A stretch of 64,000 bases of DNA. Source: Sulfurospirillum sp. UBA4058. Lineage in GTDB: Bacteria; Campylobacterota; Campylobacteria; Campylobacterales; Sulfurospirillaceae. A model generated the notes under the pieces. It searched no databases, was not told where the DNA came from, and saw only the letters and a program-made list of their open reading frames with translations. Shown here one piece after another: positions 41,961 through 48,390 of this stretch. The position numbers and the translations under genes are program-made. Numbering within the stretch: position 1 is the stretch's first letter; every line of letters begins with the position of its first letter. The stretch lies in assembly GCA_002382085.1 (NCBI GenBank), contig DFZK01000012.1:1-64000 (forward strand). The letters run 5' to 3'.

Positions 41961-43532
41961 CTAACGAAGTTCCAACACCTCTTTTCGTAAAGCTTCTTTA
42001 TCGATTTTAACTTCGCTCGGACTGGTTTGCGGTAGCTTCTCTTTGTAAACGATAATCGAAGGAATCATATGGTTCGGCAAATGCTTTTTCAACTCGAAAA
42101 GAATTTCATTTTTCGGAATTTCTCTTAATGCTCCGTAAACCATGACGATCTCTTCTTCCGTCTTTTCGTTTTCGATCGAAAAAACGGCACATTGTGCTAC
42201 GCTCGGAAGTTTATCGTAAACGACGCTTTCAATCTCGTAAGGGCTAATACGAAAACCGCTGACTTTAATCATATCGTCTTTACGAGAGACGAAATACAAA
42301 TACCCCTCTTCGTCTCGATAAACAAAATCGCCGCTTGCAACGACGATTTCGTCGGTCAAATCACCCTCGAGATTCACGATTTTTTTCAAAATATCAACAC
42401 TTTTGTAGCGTTTTTGGGTATCTTCTTTGGATTTCCAATATCCCTTATAGATGTAACCGCCGCGATGAATCAATTCACCGATTTCTCTGGGCGCACATTC
42501 CTCGCCTTGTTCGTTCACGACGTGAATTTCAACGCCGGGGATCGGCTTACCGATGGAATTGGGACGGATTTTCAATTGTGCGGGGTCAAGGTAAGTCGAG
42601 CGGAACGCTTCGGTCAAACCGTGCATCGAATAAAACTTGGCATTTTTAAAATGCTCTTCGATGTCGTGAATCATTTTGGACGTAATTTTACCGCCCGAAG
42701 AGGTCACGATACGTACGTTTTGCAATAACTTGGCATGGGGAATGCGCCCGCTGTCGTCGAACATCTGCGTAATATGCGGCGGCATAACCGGCAAAACGGT
42801 CACTTTATCGTTAATAAGATGGTTGAAAAAATCGGCCGGCAACACCAAAGAATGAAGTGCCAAGGTCGCATGGTGGTAGATCGAAACGAACAGTTGATTT
42901 AACCCGTAGTCTAAAATAAACGGCAACGTACCGGAAATAACGTCGTCCTCTTTAAGCTCTAAATAATTGGAAACAACGCGCGCGCTGTCGATTAAGTTGC
43001 GATGTGTGATGACGATACCGCGCGGAAAACCCGTCAAACCGAAACTGTACGTAATCGCCGCATTTTTATAATCGCCGATGTTACATGTATAGCTATCGTT
43101 GCAACATTTGTAAATTTCTTCAAACGAAACGATTTCCCGTTCGCTTGCCTCATAGGTCATAATTTTACCGCTATAGTCAATCGCGTCGATGTTTTTGATC
43201 TTATTCTTATCGGTAATGATGCACGAAATCCCGCAATCTTTGATGATATGTTCGACTTGTTCCGATTTTAAGAGACGTGAGATCGGCACGAAAATATGCT
43301 CGGTTGAAAGCACTGCGAGCATTGCGATAATCTGCTCGCTGCTTTTGTGCGAATAAATACCGATACGCGAGCCGCTCGGTAACTCCAACTCGCTAAAATA
43401 ACGCGCGACTTGATTGACTTTTTGAAAGAGCTCGCCGTAACTGAGTTTTTTAGCACCGTCGATAACGGCGATTTTATCGGGGCAAACAACCGCGGCTTTT
43501 TCTATTAATGCACGAATACAATTGATTGACAT
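41961..43532 (-). CDS. AMP-forming acyl/aminoacyl ligase in glutamate mutase operon
   Basis: 523 aa from ATG 43532 (MSINCIRALIEK), GGAG 6 nt upstream; the longer frame runs into glmL. ANL superfamily: the text AVIDGAKKLSYGELFQKVNQ, HIFVPISRLLKSEQVEHIIKD and LDYGLNQLFVSIY resembles the acyl-CoA ligase family linked to exosortase A systems and amino-acid adenylation domains. The P-loop (A3, 162-172) reads YSFGLTGFPRG: the usual SGTTGxPKG has Leu for Ser/Thr and Arg for Lys. The C-terminal catalytic Lys (K509) is in EVKIDKEAL without the usual NG. It follows glmL directly. Likely activates the carboxyl of 3-methylaspartate or a related acid as AMP ester; acceptor unknown. Confidence 0.85.
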   Translation of the reverse strand: MSINCIRALIEKAAVVCPDKIAVIDGAKKLSYGELFQKVNQVARYFSELELPSGSRIGIYSHKSSEQIIAMLAVLSTEHIFVPISRLLKSEQVEHIIKDCGISCIITDKNKIKNIDAIDYSGKIMTYEASEREIVSFEEIYKCCNDSYTCNIGDYKNAAITYSFGLTGFPRGIVITHRNLIDSARVVSNYLELKEDDVISGTLPFILDYGLNQLFVSIYHHATLALHSLVLPADFFNHLINDKVTVLPVMPPHITQMFDDSGRIPHAKLLQNVRIVTSSGGKITSKMIHDIEEHFKNAKFYSMHGLTEAFRSTYLDPAQLKIRPNSIGKPIPGVEIHVVNEQGEECAPREIGELIHRGGYIYKGYWKSKEDTQKRYKSVDILKKIVNLEGDLTDEIVVASGDFVYRDEEGYLYFVSRKDDMIKVSGFRISPYEIESVVYDKLPSVAQCAVFSIENEKTEEEIVMVYGALREIPKNEILFELKKHLPNHMIPSIIVYKEKLPQTSPSEVKIDKEALRKEVLELR

Positions 43533-43533
43533 C

Positions 43534-44727
43534 TTAGCTCCTTGAAGCGGTATCGTTTTGCATGCCAAGCGTCCAAATGGCATACTCGTAATCCATCACG
43601 ATATTGGGTATGGCGTGAAGTCCTAATACTTTTTTATAGAAAAACTGCATAATGCTTTCCACCTCTTCATACGAGAGAACCTTCGTAATACCGCCCGTTA
43701 AAACGACGGTATTGAGCAGGTCTAAATGCAACGTAACGTACAAAGGGTGCAAACGTGAGACTTTGTAAAGCACCAAGAAAATGGAGAGTTGCATTAAAAT
43801 GCGAAGCGCTTTTTCGCTCTCCTCTTCCAAGATGTTTTCCGTCACGTTCAAATACGCCAACAGTTCATACACGAACTCGTTGTTTTTAGCGGCAAAGATC
43901 AGCGTTTCGCGTGATTTATAGACGCCCAGTTTTTTAAACACTAAACGATCAAATCCGCTTTCGCTGACGATGTTGTCGCGCACCAAATCGCGGCTATAGT
44001 GAATATCGGTCGTTGCGCCGCCGATATCAACGACGATAAACGGATTGACCACGTCAAAATTAGCGTCAATCAGCGGTAAAGAGCGATTGACGATATAAGG
44101 TGTCGAATAGATTTGATTGGCGGTAATGGCGTAAAGCGATTTAATGTCTTCTTTCCCGACGATATCGGCTTGATACAAATTGGTGAGGTACTCTTTCAAC
44201 TCGCCGCCGTTTACATGTAACTTTTCGGTGATGATATTTCCAAGCACTTTCAGCTCTTGAATGTTTTCGCTCAAAAACGTCGCATCTTGTTTCGTACCGA
44301 CGTAAACGATGTTATTGTAACGCACGTTTTTCAAAAACGTAAACAATCGCTCGTCAAACACTTTACCGATACCGTCGATTCCGCCGACGACAATCACGAC
44401 GTCGATGAGTTCGCCCGGAGCTTTGGCTTCGTCGATTTTGTTGTATAAAATGGTATCGATGATGTTAATCCCCGAGTTAAACGCGATATTTTTGGCAAAT
44501 TTGAGGCTAAACGAATTGGTCAGGCCGATAATAAGCGTGCTTAAACCGCCGTTGGCGGAAGAGCAGATATAAATGTCCTCTTTTTGGTAGTTGGAAAAAA
44601 TATCGCCGCATTTGTTCAGTAAATCATCATAAATATCTTTGTTAAAATCGCGAAAATATTGGTTAATACCGCTTTGCTGACATACTTTAAAATAGGTGCT
44701 ACCCACGTCGATCAGTAGTTTACTCAT
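43534..44727 (-). CDS. glmL: Glutamate mutase reactivating ATPase GlmL (MutL)
   Basis: 397 aa, ASKHA ATPase. LLIDVGSTYFKVCQ at the N-terminus is the phosphate 1 loop; FIVVDIGGATTDIHYS the second phosphate loop; NTVVLTGGITKVL the adenosine loop. Between subunits S and E and the ligase, this is the MutL/GlmL family protein that accompanies B12-dependent glutamate mutase and probably reactivates it after loss of adenosylcobalamin. Overlaps glmE by 4 nt. The N-terminal half uses fewer rare codons than the CpG-rich neighbours, but no break is evident. Confidence 0.9.
   Translation of the reverse strand: MSKLLIDVGSTYFKVCQQSGINQYFRDFNKDIYDDLLNKCGDIFSNYQKEDIYICSSANGGLSTLIIGLTNSFSLKFAKNIAFNSGINIIDTILYNKIDEAKAPGELIDVVIVVGGIDGIGKVFDERLFTFLKNVRYNNIVYVGTKQDATFLSENIQELKVLGNIITEKLHVNGGELKEYLTNLYQADIVGKEDIKSLYAITANQIYSTPYIVNRSLPLIDANFDVVNPFIVVDIGGATTDIHYSRDLVRDNIVSESGFDRLVFKKLGVYKSRETLIFAAKNNEFVYELLAYLNVTENILEEESEKALRILMQLSIFLVLYKVSRLHPLYVTLHLDLLNTVVLTGGITKVLSYEEVESIMQFFYKKVLGLHAIPNIVMDYEYAIWTLGMQNDTASRS
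44211..44220. repeat. TTACATGTAA palindrome inside glmL
   Basis: In-frame copy read as Leu-His-Val within KLHVNGGEL. Confidence 0.8.
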
Positions 44728-46088
44728 AACATGGCTCCTATGTCGTGGATAATTTTAGTGATGACTTCCGTTTTGCTTTCGGGTAAATTGACTTTAGATT
44801 TCTCATACGCAAAACAGCGATCCGGCAACGGCAGTTTTCCTTTATCGATAATGCGGATATTGCCCTCATCGTCTCGAATCGTGATCACTTTGTTGTTATT
44901 GATAATATGCGGTGAGAACGGTACGTCGATGAGTCCGCTTTTGATGGTATTGAAAACTTTTCGCCACAAAGTATCGGCAGGGTCGTTAAAAACAGCATCC
45001 ATGATGGCTCTTACTTCCAACTCTAAGTTTTCCTCTTCTTCCGCGTCATGAATCAGCGGAAGCCCTTTGAGCGTGCGTAGCGTGTATTTGGTATTGGCGA
45101 CGGATTGGGCGTTGCACTGCATGGTCGGAATTCCAAACGCTTCATCACGCGTTTTGATGATGATTTTATCGGCTCTAACCATCGCGGCGATGACCGTGTT
45201 CGTATTGATCAATTGGTCGGAAAGCTCTTTATTGCGCGGGAACGCGCCCATCCATTGATGGTATACGAGATTGATGATCGCATCGTGACTTCCAAACGTG
45301 TCGGCATATTCACGAGCCAATTTTTTCAAGACGTTGGAGGTAATGATGTCTTGCATCATCGAACCGTTTTGCGAGAAACTGACCGAAAAGGATTTCACGC
45401 CCTCTTCCAACGAGAGAAGCATCTCGATGAGCTGAATCACGATAACGATGCACGGCGGCACCAAAGTCGCCGTTAAGGGACCAAACGACTCGCGGTTAAT
45501 CGGTTCGTTAAGTTTGGAGTACAGCGCACAGACTTTATCGACGTATTTCCAATACAAAAAGGCTTTATCCAAAGGGAAGTTTTTCGAGTACGGTAACATG
45601 TAAGTGATCGGTCCGCCCTCGATCTCAAAAATACCCGACGCCAAAGCGGTTTCGACCAAAAGTCTTGCATCGGGCGTTCCGTGACGAAGGCTAACGGGTT
45701 TGTTAAAATGCGTCATCATCTTTCTGGTCGTTCGATAGCCGTGATTGACCAACGGATAGCCGTTGAGCATATCCATCTCGTTTTCTTCGGAAAGGCGAAG
45801 CATCTTTTGCGCCATTGCGTAGTCGTTAAGGCGGGTATTACTGTCTATTGTCAAAGGCAAGACGTCGATGTCCGCACCCATAAACGTTTCATAGAGTTCA
45901 AACATCTTTTTGTAGGTTGGAAAACCGCCGCGCGGCTGGACTAAGAGGCGGTCGCGTTTTTTGAAATGATGCGTGATGAAAAGCTCTTTGGGAGCATTCG
46001 CGATGAAATTTTCGATTTCGGCAAAATCAAACGTGTCGGCGTATTCGTTGCGCGTGATGACGTCGCGCTCTTTTTGCAATAAACTCAT
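44724..46088 (-). CDS. glmE: Glutamate mutase epsilon subunit
   Basis: 454 aa TIM-barrel catalytic subunit. Family motifs: LLVQPRGGFPTYKKM, DMLNGYPLVNHGY, LRHGTPDARLLVETALASG (substrate-binding Arg), EIEGGPITYMLPYS (Glu and Tyr of the active site) and YHQWMGAFP. With the sigma subunit and adenosylcobalamin it interconverts glutamate and 3-methylaspartate by radical carbon shift. The usual partner methylaspartate ammonia-lyase is not in this window, so catabolism to mesaconate is not supported here. Slightly shorter than clostridial GlmE (about 480). Confidence 0.93.
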   Translation of the reverse strand: MSLLQKERDVITRNEYADTFDFAEIENFIANAPKELFITHHFKKRDRLLVQPRGGFPTYKKMFELYETFMGADIDVLPLTIDSNTRLNDYAMAQKMLRLSEENEMDMLNGYPLVNHGYRTTRKMMTHFNKPVSLRHGTPDARLLVETALASGIFEIEGGPITYMLPYSKNFPLDKAFLYWKYVDKVCALYSKLNEPINRESFGPLTATLVPPCIVIVIQLIEMLLSLEEGVKSFSVSFSQNGSMMQDIITSNVLKKLAREYADTFGSHDAIINLVYHQWMGAFPRNKELSDQLINTNTVIAAMVRADKIIIKTRDEAFGIPTMQCNAQSVANTKYTLRTLKGLPLIHDAEEEENLELEVRAIMDAVFNDPADTLWRKVFNTIKSGLIDVPFSPHIINNNKVITIRDDEGNIRIIDKGKLPLPDRCFAYEKSKVNLPESKTEVITKIIHDIGAML

Positions 46089-46492
46089 GCGCGCTCCTTC
46101 ACGTATTGCTCTAACGCGTCTAAGCCGGTATTGAGATCGACTTGATGAAACACGAGATCAAAACCGTAAGATCTGTATTTTGGGATAATATCGTCTTGCT
46201 TGGCTTCACCTACGGCTAAATTACCGCCGATGACAAAAACGACGTCTTCGCGCAAGTCGTACTCGGAACGCAAAAATTGCAAATCGCGACACCAACCCTC
46301 CGCTTCACCGTTCAGTGACGAAATAAGCAAAATATCGGCATCGGTTTCGACCACCGCGTCGATAAACTCTTCCAAAGAGGTGTTTACGCCCAAATTGAAC
46401 ACCTCAAAACCCCTTGCTTGTAACGATATGTCGATGAGTCGGTTCGCGACCACGTGAATATCGTTGCCGACTACACCCGTGACAACTTTCAT
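46085..46492 (-). CDS. glmS: Glutamate mutase sigma (B12-binding) subunit
   Basis: 135 aa Rossmann B12 domain. The cobalamin lower-ligand motif is D11-x-H13-x-x-A16 (NDIHVVANRL), where the family normally has DxHxxG; SSL at 58-60 and GG at 89-90 (VIGGNLAVG) hold the nucleotide tail. The His ligand is present. First gene of the operon; its end overlaps glmE by 4 nt. The symbol glmS here means methylaspartate mutase sigma (MutS), not glucosamine-6-phosphate synthase. Confidence 0.93.
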   Translation of the reverse strand: MKVVTGVVGNDIHVVANRLIDISLQARGFEVFNLGVNTSLEEFIDAVVETDADILLISSLNGEAEGWCRDLQFLRSEYDLREDVVFVIGGNLAVGEAKQDDIIPKYRSYGFDLVFHQVDLNTGLDALEQYVKERA

Positions 46493-46545
46493 GCTTTTAG
46501 CCTAAATTTTGAATAATTTTGTATTTTATCTTAACCTTATTAAAG

Positions 46546-46551
46546 TATAAT
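46546..46551 (+). promoter_or_regulatory. -10 box of tetrahaem gene
   Basis: TATAAT in the 88-bp divergent gap between glmS and the cytochrome gene; the minus strand of the same gap has TAAAAT (about 46515-46520) as a possible -10 of the mutase operon. Confidence 0.4.
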
Positions 46552-46580
46552 TAACACAAATTTCTTGAAAAAGTTTTAGA

Positions 46581-46937
46581 ATGTATCGTATTTTATTCGT
46601 GTGTAGCATTTTTTTTGCGGCGTTTAGCACAAACGTATCGGCATGCGGAGGCAGTTGTTTGGAGTGCCATCCTAAACTGCAACCTTATATCGACGATGCT
46701 AACCATTTCGTCTTAAAAGAATGCATTACATGTCACAATAAACCTTCCGAAAAAGGGCAATGCGGTAAAGACTGCTTTGATTGCCATTCGCGTGAAAACG
46801 TTTATGCGCAAAAAGACGTCGGTGCGCATCAAGAGCTCAAACTTTGCGGTTCGTGCCATGAAGAAAAAGTCGATTTTACTTTACCGAAGCGTTCGCCTAT
46901 GTCCAACCAAGACACTTTGATTCGCCTTTTCAAATAA
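46581..46937 (+). CDS. Small periplasmic tetrahaem cytochrome c
   Basis: 118 aa with signal peptide (MYRILFVCSIFFAAFSTNVSA). Four CxxCH haem motifs: CLECH 26-30, CITCH 48-52, CFDCH 65-69, CGSCH 89-93. Length and spacing fit a small NapB/NrfB/CymA-class electron carrier, but no distal pattern names a family. No oxidoreductase gene is adjacent; it is divergent from the glutamate mutase operon and followed 12 nt on by an RraA-like gene. No strong ribosome site, so weak translation or a leader effect is possible. Confidence 0.85.
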   Translation: MYRILFVCSIFFAAFSTNVSACGGSCLECHPKLQPYIDDANHFVLKECITCHNKPSEKGQCGKDCFDCHSRENVYAQKDVGAHQELKLCGSCHEEKVDFTLPKRSPMSNQDTLIRLFK

Positions 46938-46949
46938 CAAGGAGCTTTG

Positions 46950-47447
46950 ATGAAATTTTACACCGCAGACCTTTGCGATGCCTATCCTGACCGCGTTCGC
47001 GTTCTTGACCCTATTTTCAAATCTTACGGCGGGCTCAAACGCATCTTCGGTTCTATCGTTACCGTTCAACTCGCCGGCAATAACAAAACGTTAGTCGAAC
47101 TTTTAAAAAGCGAAGGGAACGGACGCATTGCCGTCGTTGACGTCGGGGGCGCATACACGGCCGTCGTAGGCGATAATTTGATGAAGTTTGCATCTGAAAA
47201 TCACTGGGCGGGCATCGTCATTAACGGTTACGTCCGCGATACCAAAAATACCAAAGAGATCGACGTAGGGCTTTTTGCATTGGGAACATGTCCGAAAAAG
47301 ACGATGGAACCGCAAGAAGGAAGCTTACATGTAAGCCTCTCGTTCGGCGGCGTAACGTTTAACGAAGGCGACTATCTTTACGCCGATCGCGACGGAATTA
47401 TTCTTAGTGCTACGCCTTTAGAGAATGCTCACGACATGCCTGCATAA
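46950..47447 (+). CDS. rraA: RraA-like protein (ribonuclease E inhibitor / HMG-aldolase fold)
   Basis: 165 aa from ATG 46950 (AAGGAG 6 nt upstream); an adjacent TTG would add one Met. The family motifs are FYTADLCDAYPDRVRVL at the N-terminus, VVDVGGAYTAVVGDNL and WAGIVINGYVRDTKNTKEIDVGLFALGTCPKK. The G-x20-R/D pattern of class II 4-hydroxy-4-methyl-2-oxoglutarate aldolases may be partly kept (GYVRD), so it is either an RraA regulator or a decarboxylating aldolase. Its last 38 nt overlap the convergent gene. Confidence 0.85.
   Translation: MKFYTADLCDAYPDRVRVLDPIFKSYGGLKRIFGSIVTVQLAGNNKTLVELLKSEGNGRIAVVDVGGAYTAVVGDNLMKFASENHWAGIVINGYVRDTKNTKEIDVGLFALGTCPKKTMEPQEGSLHVSLSFGGVTFNEGDYLYADRDGIILSATPLENAHDMPA
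47325..47334. repeat. TTACATGTAA palindrome inside rraA
   Basis: In-frame copy read as Leu-His-Val within GSLHVSLSF. Confidence 0.8.
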
Positions 47448-47850
47448 GGCGTTTCCACTCCAAATCGAAGTGTTTTGCGATAAACGCTTCGGTATGGGGA
47501 ACCGTACACAAAGAACAATCCAAGTGCGCAACGTTTTCAAAAATCGCATAACGTCCCTTGCGTGAATGAATCGCACACGTACTTTTGTACGTCACGCCTT
47601 CTTGGATCGTGATTCCCTCGTCGTTAAAGCGAAAATACGGACAAGCGCACATGTAACAATTCAGCTTTTCCATCACATGACATTTTTGGCGATCGGCATA
47701 CAAAGGGCAAAAGTCCGGCTCGTTCAACCGCATATTCTCAAACCTAAAATAGGCGATGATCGCTTCTTGGGAGATCTTTTGCGTCGAAAGTTTCGCAATA
47801 ACCGCGTGATGTTTGTTAGCATGTGCCTCAAACCAATGCAAATAGCTCAT
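47410..47850 (-). CDS. Cysteine-rich protein, unknown function
   Basis: 146 aa from ATG 47850 (MSYLHWFEAHANKHH), AAGGA 10 nt upstream; the longer frame lacks a ribosome site. Cysteines at CPLYADRQKC, CYMCACPYF and CSLC, with another C in STCAIH, look like a metal or Fe-S site. No signal peptide. The N-terminus is His-rich. I do not recognise a family. Converges on rraA with a 38-nt antisense overlap. It may be a ferredoxin-like or zinc-binding protein. Confidence 0.7.
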   Translation of the reverse strand: MSYLHWFEAHANKHHAVIAKLSTQKISQEAIIAYFRFENMRLNEPDFCPLYADRQKCHVMEKLNCYMCACPYFRFNDEGITIQEGVTYKSTCAIHSRKGRYAIFENVAHLDCSLCTVPHTEAFIAKHFDLEWKRLMQACREHSLKA

Positions 47851-47925
47851 AATTTGTCGTTTCCTTGAAAAAAAGACCGTTATATTGAGAATTTTATAGT
47901 AAAATTCGCTCAAAGGAATAAGGTT

Positions 47926-48351
47926 ATGAAAAAATACGCGATTATTGTAGCACTTCTCACGTCGCTTTTCGCCAATGACGTCAATGACGACGATAACTTC
48001 AAAGAGGAAGATATTCCTAAAATTTTATCGATTATCAAAGACGGCACCAAAGAGCATATTCCGATGCTCCTCGACGACTATACCACGCTTGTGGACGTCG
48101 TGAGCTTTCAAAATGCGATCGAGTACCGTAACCGTATCAATTCCCATAACGAGATGATTCAAACCATCTTGAAAACCGACAAAGGTACGCTCATCAAAAC
48201 AACGTTTGAGAACAATCGAAGCTATTTGTGTAGCGATGAGGAGATCAAACAACTCTTAAAACACGGTGCCGTTTTCGTTTACGTTTTTTACGATCTCAAC
48301 AACACCGAATTGTTTAAATTTTCCGTTCAATATAAAGATTGTCAACCGTGA
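47926..48351 (+). CDS. Small exported protein, unknown function
   Basis: 141 aa with a signal peptide (MKKYAIIVALLTSLFAND). The mature part is mostly helical and strand-alternating, with FVYVFYDLNNTELFKFSVQYKDC at the end and two cysteines (YLCSDEE and KDC) that may pair. No named domain seen. AAGGAA lies 12 nt upstream. Followed by the palindrome-pair terminator shared with clpB. Confidence 0.7.
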   Translation: MKKYAIIVALLTSLFANDVNDDDNFKEEDIPKILSIIKDGTKEHIPMLLDDYTTLVDVVSFQNAIEYRNRINSHNEMIQTILKTDKGTLIKTTFENNRSYLCSDEEIKQLLKHGAVFVYVFYDLNNTELFKFSVQYKDCQP

Positions 48352-48352
48352 A

Positions 48353-48385
48353 AAACGTTACATGTAAAAACTACATGTAACGTTT
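48353..48385. terminator. Hairpin built from two palindrome copies, bidirectional terminator
   Basis: AAACGTTACATGTA (48353-48366) pairs perfectly with TACATGTAACGTTT (48372-48385) around AAAAC, between convergent stops; T-rich on both outer sides. The arms contain the recurrent TTACATGTAA motif. Confidence 0.8.
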
Positions 48386-48390
48386 AAAAC

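Noticed and set aside
42192..42728. A 178-aa open frame on the plus strand inside the ligase gene
   Set aside because: Shadow frame; the ligase on the other strand has family motifs through this stretch.
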